NCBI GenBank assembly: GCA_036571765.1
Contig: BROE01000009.1
Span: 7,937,795-8,001,794 of the forward strand
Origin: Plecoglossus altivelis
Taxonomy: Eukaryota > Chordata > Actinopteri > Osmeriformes > Plecoglossidae
DNA: 64,000 bases
Reading direction: 5' to 3'
Shown here: positions 36,601 to 50,128 of the stretch, one piece after another
How positions within the stretch are numbered: the stretch's first letter is position 1
How the letters are laid out: each line of letters starts with the position of its first letter
Notes under the pieces: model-generated
The model's input: only the letters and a program-made list of their open reading frames with translations
Told to the model about the DNA's origin: nothing
Database searches by the model: none
Made by a program: the position numbers and the translations under genes

Positions 36601-39600
36601 GCTTTGCTACCTTCATTTGTATGCAGGCAGAGAACAGCTGGCGGACCAGGGAGTCGTAGCGCTGTCTGTTCTTGAGGCTCAGCTGCTGTTCCAGGCTCTG
36701 GTACTGTATCACCAGCTGGGCGTTCTGGGCCCGTAGGGTGGACAGCTCCAGCATCATCCCTCTACATAGAGATGTGATCTGAGGAACAGAACCATGGGGA
36801 AAAAAGCATGTCTGTCTCTCTGTAAGCGAATACAAGCAACCAACAGAGACATACCTCATTGAAAGGGTTCCCTGTCGGAGTCTCAGAGTCTTCTAGGTTC
36901 TTCACATCCTGAGGGAAAAGATTACGATTTTGTTCAACATTTTAACAAAATAATTCAACTCTGTCTACAGTTGTATTATTCAAGCAAATGTACGTACTTG
37001 TTCTCGCTGGTAAAGTAGCTGGGTCTCGTGTTGCAGGATTTGCTCATAGAATTGGGAGTAGAGTTGAAAGTTGCTCCGTTCTCTCTCCATGACAGAGCAG
37101 CCCAAAGCACCGAGGCATCGCTGCAGGTGAGCCTGGGAGACCTTCAGCTGAGGAACACACAGTCAACACCTGTGTTGTACTGTCCCAACAGCTGTCCCCC
37201 ATACCTTGTAAAATGTCACGATCAGCTCGGCCAATTATCGACGCCAATATTAAGCATTTTTATGATTATTATGTGTCATTTGAGAAACAGACTTGCTGAT
37301 ATCATTGGGGGTTTTCTCGCTTCTCGCACCACAACCTGGTGCAGCTGGAGTGGGACTACTTATAGTTACACATTTTATTAGCTTGTTAAACGTCAGGGAA
37401 CGATTAAACCTTTTTCAATTTTTTTGTTAATTTATCGTAAATTGGTTTCAATTGACTTCTTTTAAAGATAATCTTTGTTAGAGGGCTTTTTATTCTTAAT
37501 TTTGAAATTCACTTTCATTTTTACACTAGACACATACATCTGTTCAAAATATCAGTTATTGGTCTATTTGATCTGTAATCATTGTCATAGATCCTGAAAA
37601 TGGTAGACCCCTAATTTGGGGTTTCATTGGTCATTGGGTCTGAACATGTGCTACGTTGCAGAATATATTAGCAAAGTATACACACTAAGTTACTGGGTTG
37701 TCATCCGGTGTGTTGGCGTTAATATTGCTAATGTTGTTTTGTCTGCCCTTTTCCTGTGTCATGCATGTGAAAGTGTGTCCTGCATGGCAAAGGACAATCA
37801 GTCAATCAGTCAAAAAAAGTCAATTCAGAAAACAGCAGTGCCGCTGGTTGTCCAGTTATTCACACAGACCACCAACAACGCAGACTAGACTGGTTTTAGG
37901 AGGGCAGGAGAGCCAAGAACACACAGCATGGTGTCTCACCTGTCCCTCAGGTAGCTCGTCCACCTCCTCCATCAGGAGCTGGAAGAAGTTCTCCACCACC
38001 TGAGGCCTCTCTGGGGACAGACTATGCTTCATGGAGGCTCTCTTCCACAACTCTGGCCGTGAGAAAGAAAACAAAAGGTGAGAAGGTGTCACCCATGGAG
38101 GTCTACTAAATGATGTGAATGTCATAGTGTAGTCTGGTGGTAAACTGATCAGTATGAGGTGTGTATTGTACCAGTGGGCAGGCCTGTGTCTCGGCGGGCT
38201 CGTTCTGACATCACCAGGTTCAGCTCCTTTGAAATCCTCCGCTGCACCTCTTGGATCATTTCACACTCTGTGCTCTCCAGGAGTCTGAGCAACTGAAACA
38301 GCAGCAGATGAAGTGAAATATGGCATACTAATGTATGTGTTGTCATGCCAACCTTTAATGTGGGCATTTATTTTTTATTATACAAAAGAAACATACACAG
38401 TAAACTGTACTGTACTAATGATATACTGACATTCTAATGACATTCTTAAAATGTTGACAAATAATAACAAAGGCAGCAATGCCCCTAAAATATATCTTTA
38501 AGTAATATACATATTTAATGTAATGCAAGGAGTAGGTGTATTAAAACAAACAAGATGCATGTAGGACAGCAGATTACCTGCCATGTTTTCACGTCAATCT
38601 CAGAGGCTCCAGCAGGGGGCAGCAGAGGCTGGCTCTCGGAGACCATGGCTTCGAAGTCCTTCTCTTTGCCCATTTGAGTGGCTAAAGCTCTCATGCTGGG
38701 GTACTGAATCTCAGCTCTGCAATGAAAAAGCTTAGTTTCTCAGCTCTGCAATAGCAACGTTCTAACTGTGATAAATGCAAAGGAATAGTCTGTCTTACAT
38801 ACTGCGACATTATCTAAGACAGACTGAAAATAAACATTGCTCAGAGGTCGAGTAGTTGACTGCAGGTAGAGGTACCAGCCCCCCTCCCCCTAATCCATGC
38901 ATGACTTCAGATCAAATCAAAATCAAACTTCAAATGAACAATTTAAACCTTCATGTGTCATTAGAAATGAGATGTCCATGGGACACTGACTAACCTGTAA
39001 AGCCGTGAGAACTGTCTGTAGAGTTTCACAGTATTGATCTGCTGGACTCCGAGATTTTTCCGGCCCCAGCTCTCCTTGAACCTCTCCAGCTGTTTGGCCA
39101 ACAGCAGGAAGCCCTTCAGATTGGACATGACCTGGATGGGCCCCTGAAGGTTGCCGCCAGCTATCCCCTCACCTCCTCCATCATTGTCTGGACAGCTGTC
39201 CCCATCCATAGACTTCCCTTGGGGGTTGTCGTCACGGATATGAAGTGGCACAGCCTCCCTGCCGCTGTTTAGGACCTCCCCCATGAGGAGAGACACACCC
39301 AGGAGGGCGGCGTTGGCCTCACGCCTACAACGCTCGTTCAGTCCGCTCAGGCACAGCTGGAGATCACATGACCATGAGAGAGTAGGTCAGGAGATCACAT
39401 GACCATGAGGAGTCCAGTGGAGACCACATGACCATGAGAGAGTATTATGTTAGTGAGTTTTAATTGAGGAGGAATTATCAGGTGTACCTGCATGTAGTAC
39501 TCAATGGGTGGGACATCCCAGATTGCAACAGGGTGTAAACCATGGACAGTCAGAAAACATCTCCATGGAAACATTCTCTGAGCCTGGAGAAGGGGAAACT

Positions 39601-42600
39601 GTATATGTGACAGATAGTAGTACATTACAGCCCGACGATAAAGACGTGAAGCTGATAACCAACCTTAGGACAGTGAGGTTCCAGGGGTTGAGGCAAGGGC
39701 AATAGGGAGGTGAGCTGATTGGTTCTCAAACTATCACTCAACCTTGGCAGGGCATGACTCATATTGTCTGACACACTCTGATAGGATGCCATATCACCAG
39801 AGGAGAGGAAGGCTTCCCTTGTAAAGTGGAGAAAATAGAACCACAAAACACAGAGAAAGACAGTTAGATTGTAGAGAGTTTGTTCCAGATGGGGAAAAGG
39901 GAGGTAGTTAGAGGCAGAGAGAGACACAGCAAGATAGTGAAAGAGGAACAACAGTTCTCTTGTTAAGCATTAGCAGGAAAGACAGAGAGCCAGGTAAACA
40001 CAGACTTGGTGCCCCAGTCCCTCCGCTCCCCGTTCGACTCACCTGATGTGGTGTCTGATCGCTGTGTCGTACTGCAGGAGGAACACCTGGCGGCGCAGCT
40101 GCAGCAGACAACCCACAGCCTCGGGGCTAGTGGGCTCCGAGAGACGGTCCACCTGCCTCTGCAGCTCCGCCCCTGCACAAGTCAGAGGTTAGAGGTCAGC
40201 TGTGGTCATGTCACACACCAGCATTCCAGTACGATTAAGAACAGACACTACCACAGCGGGTTTTGGAAGTGAAGTATTTGACAGAAAATGGAAGGACATA
40301 ATGAGAGGAGAAACCAAGCTACAGGTACGTTGTGTTATTAGCTAGTGATCAAAAGCGAGACTAGAAGAGTTGTGCATTGCAGACTGTCATACCCACGGGT
40401 CCCCCAGGCTGTACCCACCGATGCCTTCAGCTCCTCCCCAGTCAGCAGTCAGTTGCAGTTCTGGATTTTGTCCTCTTCTCCGGCTGGATAGATCTCCTGG
40501 GTTCCCCAGCCAGGCAAAGCTGACCAGGTAGTAGAGGATGTCATGAAGAGCGGACACAATCACCAAAGTGTGATGAAGAGCCTGGCTGCACTCCTAGAAC
40601 CAGGAAAAGAAGCAGACAATCTTGTAGTGTATTACTTTAGGAGTAGGATTTACATAAATACTACACAGCCTTAGGTTCTATCTCCCTGCATGGGGAGGGT
40701 GTCAAGACCGGAGAGTGACATCGTCATGACATCACCTGGTACTTTTATGGTAGCCCAAATGTTTGGGACAAGAGCTTTGTTTGCGTCCTACAGACATCAC
40801 ATAACGCGTGTTTGTGAACATGTATAAACGTTCTGGGAGGGGCAAGTCTCGTACAGATTCATTTAGGGTCCTGAACATCTGGAGGGCTTCAGTGTAGTGA
40901 GGGATGAACCACAGGTTGAGCAGAGTTCTACCATCTTCTGATAACAAGCTCCGGGGTCGTGGGCGGAACACCCTGCCCACACAGAGAAAGGTACAATAGA
41001 AAAGTGTCTCCTAACCAACTCTGAACAAGCTAATACAGCATGTATTACCTCTTTGATTAACCATGCAAAATGTGTGATTATGATAAGGGTGCCAAAATGT
41101 CTGTCTAGGTGGCTATACGGTTAACGTTATTCATATATTTATTTATTATTCGTTATTTATAGCTCAGTTGCCTTGGTTTTCACTTAAAATGATGTATTTG
41201 CCCAAATATTCTGACTGCCCACCTCATCTTAGAAGATATTACAGAACTGTGGTAAATGTACAGTAAAGCTATAGCTCAGAGCATTTCACATATTGCTCTT
41301 ACCTTGGGTCAGGACGTAGGACATTTTCTGAGTCCAACTTGCTTTTTACTTCATGGGCTCGCCCCATCATGAAGTAGGACTGGCGAATGACAGGTAGGCC
41401 ATCCAATAGGGAGGTTAGGCTGCAGTACCTGGCAATTATCTGCCCTCTCACACAACACTCAGACATGCGGTTACTGAACCTAAAGATAACCGCAACAACA
41501 TAAACAAAGCAACATGATACTGACTAAAATGACTGATCACCGAGTTATCAACTGATATGAAAATGTTAATACTTACAGAATACAGCAACTGTAATGGTAT
41601 ACAGTGAAAAATCTAGCAAACAATCTGTGTCTAAGATCGATAGAAACAAATGTAACGGTGGAAAAAGCTGAACTTACATTTGACAGAACTCAAGAATCAA
41701 CCTTCTTTTAGTTTTGGCCATTTCTTCCTGTGGTATAGAAGACACTGATGACTCCAGCTGAACCTGGGAATATTGTAGTTATTATGTAGCTCATCATCTG
41801 ACTCACAGGGTTCTTCATCAAGCCTCCAGTCTCTTGCTGCCTCTTGAGGAAAGAGTTCAGCATCAGGTCTCGCAGTCCCACCTTCTCCAGCTGGATAGAA
41901 ACAAAGGCCTGAGCGAGCCTAGAGGGAAAAACAAACGTATTTCCAACTCTCCAACTGCAGTATCAACAAGGATAACAACAATTCGTGATGTTTTATTGAC
42001 CTCTCTCTGGCTGAGGAAATGTCAGTCTTCTCTAATGAGCAGCTGGTATCTTGTTTTTTAACCTCAGAATCCTGCATATCGGAGGGCTTGACAATATCAC
42101 AAGAACTAGAGCTCCCCTAAACCAACAAGAAAGAAGAAAATGAGTCTTCAGGACTTCAAAAATGCAGTGTTGATCAGTTCCACCATGGCTTTGTGTACCT
42201 CAGCTGACTTTGTTAACGTCTCTGCCCAATAGCAGAGACACGCCTGCTTTACAGTACCAATCAGGGCATTCTTCTGTGTCACCTGACAGACCAAGGTAAT
42301 CTGAAGGTTCTCCATACTTGAACGGTTCATCAGCTAGGCAGAGGAAGAAGAGAGGTACACTTATTTTAAGTAAGTATATCATTTTTGAGTAGCAACAAAG
42401 TCAAGACGGACAGACAGACAAACGTTCTCCTTTCCTTTTGACATGAATTAATGCTTGTGTTGCGTACATTTATAACTGCTTCCTTTGAGCTGAAACTAAA
42501 CCATCCAATTTGGTTCTCATCCAGCTCCTGGATTCCCAGTGGAAGGCAGGATGGAATGTACCTATACGAGAATGAGAACATTCAGTTAGGTTCCTCAATA

Positions 42601-45600
42601 TAAAAACACATTTTTTTCATTTATATTTATCTATAAATAGATCTATTCATCCATACATCACTACACAATTAAGCTTTTCAAAGTGTATGAATATCTTTAT
42701 AAAATTATTATATTACCTATTTTAGCGATTGTAATGTATTTCATGTAACAAGCTGTCTACCTGTCCAGAAAGCTGATATCCTGCAGAAGACTGGTGAGAA
42801 ACACAGGTCTCTGCTCTGTTCTGTCTCTCTGGACAGCAAACTCAAACTGCACTGGCCGAATGAACAGGTGGAACTCATCAAATCCCAGTTCCACAGCCAG
42901 CTTCTTATACAGTCTTGGAGATAGGAAACACACACAGCCATTTGTTACTATTTCCTGTTTTATCGTGATTTGAATGCCTGGCTAGAATCCATAAATTTGA
43001 GGGGGTTGTTGGATGCATTCACTGGGAGCTCAACTGTGCCAGATGTTCTGTTTCTGAGACAGACTGCATCAGTCTATGTCGCAGGGTGACCAGCTCAAGC
43101 AGCTTTGAAAGGATCTCCACTGCCTGTAATTGCTTCTCCTTCCCATTGAGAATGTCCTTCTCCTCAGCAGCCCTGAGGAGAGATGAGCCCAGGCCTCGCA
43201 CCAGGGCGGGATCCTCCATAAACACGTCTGAAAACAACTGAAACGCAAAAGATGGAAGACATGAACGTAGACATCGTTGCTGTGTTTGTGATGGTTTACA
43301 TGGTGAGGTGGGGACACTTACATCCTTTTGAGTCTGAAAGCTGTAGGAGGCACCGGGAGAAGCCCGGGACTCCCAGTTCTGTAGCGCCTGCAGCAGGAGT
43401 CTCTGTTCCAGGGCTACTTTATCTCCAACGCCCCTGGGGTTATGGAGATGGCAGAGCTCCGTATGGGCCAGAGTCAGACCCTGGTACACGTCAGCGGCCA
43501 GACAGAGGGAGGGGTGGAGCTCCAACAAGAACACACTCTTTAGAGCAGGACTGCAACCAATGAAATCCAAACAAGCAGAGGGGAAAGACACATTTGTACA
43601 CACACACAATAAATCAGTGCAGTAGCAGATTGTCTATGTCTTAAAATGGTTGTAGGTACTTTACTAAACATACAATCACTGAGTAGGACTTGCCTGTTTC
43701 CACCCAGGGTGACCAGATATTTGGGAACATAGTTGTGCGGAAGGCCGTATTCATCCACTGTGCCCTTCTGACCCTCTATCCAAACACGATGAAGGTACTG
43801 ACGCTCTGTATCAATCTGTTATTTATGTTACAGACAAAAACAAAATTAGTCTCCAAGGACAAGGGGAATCTGAGAGAAACCAGAGTCAGATTTATTTGAT
43901 ATTTGTCTGTAATAGCTACCTGGCAGTCCAGAATTGTTTTGATAAGTTGCCTGTGTGTTCCAAGGCAGAGTATCTCATCTCTGTATGCTTGTACAAAGTA
44001 CTCTGAACCCAGGTCCAAATGAGGCCTTCTGTGCATGATGTCTGTGATGACCTGGGCCAGAGCAAACCTCTGCTCTGATCCTACAGCATGCTGGTAGGCC
44101 TCAAAGTAGCAGTTCAATACCTGAAAAGGAAACACATAAAGTTCTGCTGTGATCTAGCGTACTTATTATAAAACAGCATTCACAAACTAAAGAACCCTGG
44201 ACCCTGTATTTTTCTTTCCAGAAAGTCAGTTTTGCACGTTACATGTATCATATGAATTCCACATCTGAATGATATCTTACTACTGTATATTAACAAGATC
44301 AGCATAAGATGATCACTTCTAAAGCACCTGTACTTTGCTTTCCAAAAAGTCCGCTTCACATGTCCACAGGTCTAGAAGGACTGCCGCGCGGTCGATCTCC
44401 GTTTCATCCCAAGAGCAAGAGTCTGCCCCAGAGACGGGCAACTCCTCCAATCTGCCCCCTGACTCTCGCCTGCCTCGCTGGATGTAGAAGGAGCCCAGCA
44501 GCAACAGCGTGTCCTCCAGCTCCTTCAGGTCCCGCAGGGCTGCGTCATACACCACGTAGAGACCGCTTTGGTCCTGGGTGTGAAGAAACCTCTCCTCAGA
44601 ACAGTAGAAGTCATGAAGGTTCTCCGCCTCTGGGAACTCCATGAAATCCGAACAGTGAATCTGCATTCAAAAACAGACAGCATTTTGATTGAAAAAATGA
44701 AAAGGATTTGACAAAAATCTTTAAAAGATCAATATTTTGAGGTCTAATCAATGTTTCAAGTAGCATTGGCATGGCTCACCTTGTAGTCAACAGGGTTGTT
44801 GTAGCAGTAGTGCAGACTGTCCAGACCACCTGGTAATCCATCCCCTCCCCTGACAGCGTTCATCCAGCCTGTCTCCTCTGCACTGGCGGACAGCCCACCT
44901 CCATCCACATGCAGACCAGCTGTGTCAAAGGTCAGGGTCCTCTCCACAGAGCGCAAGTAGTTCAGCAGACCCAGGCACACACGCTGGGAGGACAGGAGGA
45001 GACCAAGGGAGGCAGGGGGGTTGATAAGTAGTTACTACTGTCAATACCATCCTAATATGTTGACAGAATTACCTGAACTTTAATTACTGCAAAAAATACA
45101 CAGACATATGTATTACCAGTCAAAGGTTTGTACACATTGTGCTTCTTTAGAAGTTGTTTTTCAGTTCATTTCTACAACTTCAACTACATTTGAAAAATCA
45201 GTTTGAAGTTATCAGTTATCGCCAGTTTATATGTGTGACTATTAACGCTTCTCCTCCTGACCTGCAGCTCCCTGATCTTCAGGTGGCGGAGGTAGAGAAG
45301 GGACAGGTACGCCCCCTGGGTCAGAATCGGTACTGAGCTGGACTCCTCCTGGATCTTCTCAAGCCCCAACAGCTGCATGCTGTCCATATAATTGTAGCTG
45401 TGAGGGGATGGGAGAGAGGAAGAAGAGAAGGAAGGTAAAGGAGGAGAAGAATGGGGAGGAGGGGTAACTGGACATGTAGTAAGGATATAGACAGATACTT
45501 ATTTGGGCTAGATATCTATTTATGAGTAGATATGATTAAAATGACTTTCATTGAAGGAGACTCAGTACAGCATGTTACTCTTTCTGACCTTACAAAGTAC

Positions 45601-48600
45601 CATATCAACAAACCTTTCAGTTGCTTTCTTCACTGCAGACGGCCTGCTCTGAGTGCTGCTCTGGTCCTGTCTCCCATTGACTCCATATCTTAGTGGACCT
45701 CTGTCTTTCACACTGGAGCCCTGTGGGGGGAATCCTTCTCTCTTTTTATATCGCCTAATTCATTTGAATATTTGATTAGGCACAATTCAGGAATGCTCAA
45801 TAGAAAATGTTTTTACTCCTGTAATGTAATGCTCAATGCAGAGAGTTATAACAAAGTGGCACATGCCTGGAAGAGATGTGCGGTGTTGTAGATGCTGGTC
45901 CAGATCTGGGAAATGTATTGTTCTCTACTGGGCTGTGGGGTCAGGGGTTGAGAGTTTGAGACCAGGGCAGCATGATCTCTTAGGGCATTGCTCACACACT
46001 GCAGATCAGACACCTGGAGAACCCAGACAGAGGGTTACAGAGGCCCCCAGTGAAATGCAGAGGCTTATAGTGAGTTATGGAGGCTTACATGGGGAATATT
46101 GGTTTAATGAGGGTTACAGAGGGTTATAGAGTGTTATAGAGGGTTTCAGGGGGTTACAGATGGCTATATGCTGGAAGTGAAGGGATGTCTGCTTGGCAGC
46201 AAGTGTTCAGAGTGAAGGTTTGAGAGCTGTTATGGTATCATTGCGTACCTGTAGGAACTTGCTGTGCATCCTGAGTAGTTCGTCCACAGACTTAAGGTCA
46301 TTCAGCTTTGTGACAAACTTTTGTTGCCATGGATTTCTTCTGGGCTTCAACTGTTTGTGGAGAGACATGTTAATGTATTCAAAATCATCCACAGCCCTAA
46401 AATACAGTAGTAACTGATCAAACTAGAGTTTGGCAGGGAAACATGCAAGCAACATGACGTGGTCTCTCCACACCTGGATAAAGGAGATCCAATTGGCTTC
46501 CTTCCTCAGTGCCATGCTTGCCCTTATCCTTCCCCACTGGCTCTCCTTGGCATCAGTGCTACCATACACCAGAAAGGTCTTCATCTCCTCTTGCTTCTTG
46601 AATAGAGACCTGAACTCCGTAGACACCTGTCAGGAAAAAAAACTGGATCTAAAAAAAAAACAGTGCCAGAGTTAAACTGGAAAGAATCTCTGAAGGAACT
46701 GCAGTCCAACAGATTCTTTATGTTTTCCCACCATGCTGAAGAGTTCCATCTCATCTGCAGAGGTTTTGATGTTTCGTGTCTTATAGGGCAGTTTGAAATA
46801 GGAAACCAGAGACTGGAGATCAAGCTGAAAATCATCCAGCTTAAAACAGTGATAGGGAGCATTATTAACCAGGTCTGGACAATCTGAAAGTACAGGCCAA
46901 CATTAAAGTTAGAACATTTTTTCATAAATATTGCATCACCCTTATAGTTAGATTACAGTTTCATAACCATTGCTTCTGTGTAATTTAACTCCTAATTTAA
47001 TGAATCCATTTTTCAGTTATTAGATTGACAAATGAATTATTCAGGATTTCCAGTTCAGGTTTTGCTCTCACTGTCTGAAAGCTGTGTTATCTTAGTTTGG
47101 ACTGATGTGTTGGAGAAGGAGGTGAAACCCTCTCCTGTTGACCTGGTCTTTCTTTCGCTTCTGTCACATGCTGGGAGAAAGTGTAAAACCTGAAACCAGA
47201 ACAGAATGTGCACTTCACCATACTGGACAGAATTCCCAGTGTTGCTTCTCAAATATACTAAATGTCTCTCAGAGTGTTATGGTCACAGGTATGTAGACGT
47301 ATACAGAGATCATCCACTTGGTTCCTTGTCACACAGATACTTCCTTTTAAACCACCATTGCCAATAATTGAACCAAGTTACATATCCCACTACACCTGCT
47401 TTGGTTATGCCCCGATAAAAACGTTCTAAACAATTAAATAAAATGGATGACAGAACAACACTACACCAGTGTGTCTAAGTTTCCCTAAATGGTGAAAACT
47501 GTCTTCAACGTCATGAGAGCAAGGAAGATGTGATTATATTTGATCACCCTAGATCAATAGATGTCTGATCTAAAACAATGGGCCCCTTGTCCACCAATGC
47601 TCATCCATTTGCCAGAAATTTGGGTATTATCTTTGATTCAGCATTAAATTTGACAACAAGTTAATTCTGGTATCAACGGTAATTTCTTTTATCTAAAGAC
47701 TATAGGAAAACTAAGATCGTTCCTCTCTTTTGAGAACTTGGAGATAGTTATACATGCACTTGTATCATCTTGAATTGATTTTTGTAATTTGCTGTATTAT
47801 GGCATTTGTCACTCATCATTATTATATTAATCACGCTTTCTGCTTGATGAATAGAATGCAGTTGCTAGATTATTGGCTACTACCAAGACGAGGGACCATA
47901 TCTCCCTGATATCGGCCTCTCTTCACTGGTTACCAGTCAAATACAGTCTTGATTTTAAGGTGGTGTCACTTATTTTCAAAGCTATACATGGATTGACACC
48001 ATATTTCAAATTTTCTTGTGCTGTATCACACTTCCAGGCCACATAGATATTTGAAGCAGTTACTTTTAGCCATTCCACAGACAGACGAAAACAAAAGATG
48101 AGCGTGCCTTTTTAATTGTGGCTCCAAGTCAGTGGAATAAACTTCCTATTTTATTAGGTCATCCTCCACTGCCGAGACATTCAAGTCTCGTCTTTAAACA
48201 TATTTTTAATGCTTTCGCCTTCGAGTCAGACTGGGTTCACTTGTGCTTAATTGTTCTGTTTGTCTTTATTTTTATATTGTGTTGTTGCTTATCTTATTGG
48301 CAACTTTGTACAGCTCTTTGGTCAGCATTGGTTGTTTTTAAAATGTGGTTTATAAATAAACTGACTTGACTTGACTAAGTGGGTCTTCTCTGTAGGAAGA
48401 ATATAATCCACACGTATCCTATATTTAAGATATCTTACGCTCAAGAAGCTGTGGATAGTTTTAAGCGAGTGGAGGTGGCACACAAGCCAGTTGAGGTAGA
48501 TGGTGACATCCTCCCTGGTGACCACAGTGATGGGTCTGCCCCTGTCTGAGAGTAGCATCTCCCTGCAGGCTGCCAGTCTGCGTGCCCGCTGGACTGCATC

Positions 48601-50128
48601 CTCATACTCTCTCACCAGGTACGACACCTGCGTCTGGACACCAAGCAAGAAGGAACGTAACCATCAAAAACCATCAGAAACCATCAACAGAAACGTAGGA
48701 CTGGTGGTGCATTGATCAAGGGCACATCGTTGGTATTCATGAAAATGAAGAGTGTATATCATATTGTATATCGTACCAGTTTAATGATTTTATGATTATT
48801 GGGATATGTGAATAGTTTGTATCGTATTACCTTATAAGTAGGATACAGCTTCTCAATGATGTGAGAATGGCGACTGAACCTCCTCCACCTTAACATGAGA
48901 AGGCACTTCATGTGGGCCAGTTGATATGATCGATCTACATAAAACTGACCAACAAAACAGGAAGTGTTTGTAGACTTTTGGAGTGGTACTGGTCCAATAA
49001 ATCGACACTAATCTACATTGACAAGATTACAAATCAAAATCAAGATTGCTCTGGCCATAAAAGCAAATGTTCATTTAAACAACCCACTCATAAAATTATA
49101 ATTCAATGCGACACATTATGATAATGTCCATAGCAAGCAAGGGTATGGTTTTGTTTTGAATGCTGGGGTAGACACCCCCCCCCCCCCCATGCAAACAATA
49201 TCTTCAGCTCGGTTGCTAAAGGCTCTTTTGACGGAGGTAGGGGCATGTCTCTACAGCTTGCCAAGAAACCTACATCTAAGATGTTGGCACAGATGTTTAA
49301 CGATCTGTTTGCAGAGACATTCCTATAGCTGATGGTATAGTGTTCCGCTATGGAGTTAAGAGATGTTCCATATGTCTGCTTGGTTGGCTGTCAGCATGAG
49401 TCTACATTAGGTCACCTGATGCAGAAGTAGAGGCAGGCTCTCAGGTGTGTACTCCAGGCTGAGACAGCTCTCCAGCTCCCTCTGCATAACCTCAGCTTGG
49501 GAACATGCTGTTAGGCTTATGGACACCTGACGCACCAAAGTTAAGTGTATTCTTATAAACACTTAAACAACTAGGCCAACAGTGACCAACTTTGAGTGTT
49601 TAAAATATTATACAAGTATATGCCTATATAGTCTACATTGGTCGATTTTCTGGACCTAGAAAAGTAAGATGTAAGGTATTTTTTATTGATTGCTATCGCT
49701 ACTATACCTTACAGACAATAGATATAAAGCCCTTCGAGACACTGCGTGTAAAGGGTTGTGCTAATGAAACAACTGAATGTGTTAACCTGAAGGCACCTCT
49801 TCAGGACCTGCTCTCTTTCTCTGCGGAAGTAGGATGCGTCTTTTGGAACTGGCACGGAACTGAAATTACAAAAACATCTTGCGAAGTGTCAACATGAACA
49901 TGTAACAATGTTGCACACTAAATAAAGAATAAGTCATATCAACTTAGCCAAGCCAATTAGATAATTACACATTGGGACACACCTGAAAGATTTTGAAGGT
50001 GCTCCAGACAACGAATTATCACTTCGCTCAATCTCTTCCCTAAGTGCAGAGAGTTGGACAGTCAACTCTTTTTCCATTTGCTCCACCCTGGCTGTGGAGG
50101 ACAATTTGTACACCTTGTCCTTAAACAT
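33684..50128 (-). CDS. ccdc162: Coiled-coil domain-containing protein 162
   Basis: Large protein of unknown molecular role; the human orthologue is annotated as a pseudogene (CCDC162P) near CD164 on 6q21. Forty-three exons can be chained with compatible phases into about 2,194 residues: 50128-49983, 49859-49787, 49526-49416, 48944-48831, 48627-48439, 47189-47072, 46883-46732, 46626-46474, 46413-46249, 46013-45867, 45720-45614, 45397-45262, 44983-44780, 44660-44328, 44120-43920, 43803-43694, 43550-43322, 43237-43023, 42913-42761, 42561-42468, 42333-42199, 42116-42001, 41918-41807, 41763-41678, 41479-41303, 40972-40736, 40585-40419, 40172-40043, 39817-39664, 39583-39488, 39356-38995, 38716-38578, 38292-38172, 38052-37940, 37147-36998, 36908-36855, 36778-36611, 35817-35665, 35328-35194, 34768-34616, 34385-34176, 34045-33925, 33829-33684. 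The N-terminus (VEQMEKELTVQLSALREE) and exons 37-42 are coiled coil; the middle is helical and non-repetitive. Two donors are GC (after 45867 and 43694). Acceptors of exons 16, 27 and 39 were chosen by frame. The gene name rests on remembered similarity and on synteny with foxo3/afg1l. Confidence 0.85.
36033..36517. mobile_element. MITE-like element in ccdc162 intron 37
   Basis: The left end after a TA reads CAGTTTTTCCTCAATTGCTA. The right end in reverse complement reads CCGTTTTCTCAAGTGCTAAA, an imperfect inverted repeat related to the ends of the element at 11699-12578. The interior is AT-rich with no protein frame. It is older and more diverged than the 11.7-kb copy. Confidence 0.65.
47570..48385 (+). 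mobile_element. LINE (L2/Maui-like) 3' fragment in ccdc162 intron 5
   Basis: The plus strand carries fragments of the C-terminal region of a fish L2-type reverse transcriptase: LGIIFDSALNL near 47620, TTKTRDHIS and SLHWLPVKY near 47880-47940, FKAIHGLTP near 47980 and APSQWNKLP near 48120. It ends in a TTGACTTGACTTGACT-like tail near 48365-48378. It is 5'-truncated, frame-broken and antisense to the host gene. Confidence 0.8.
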
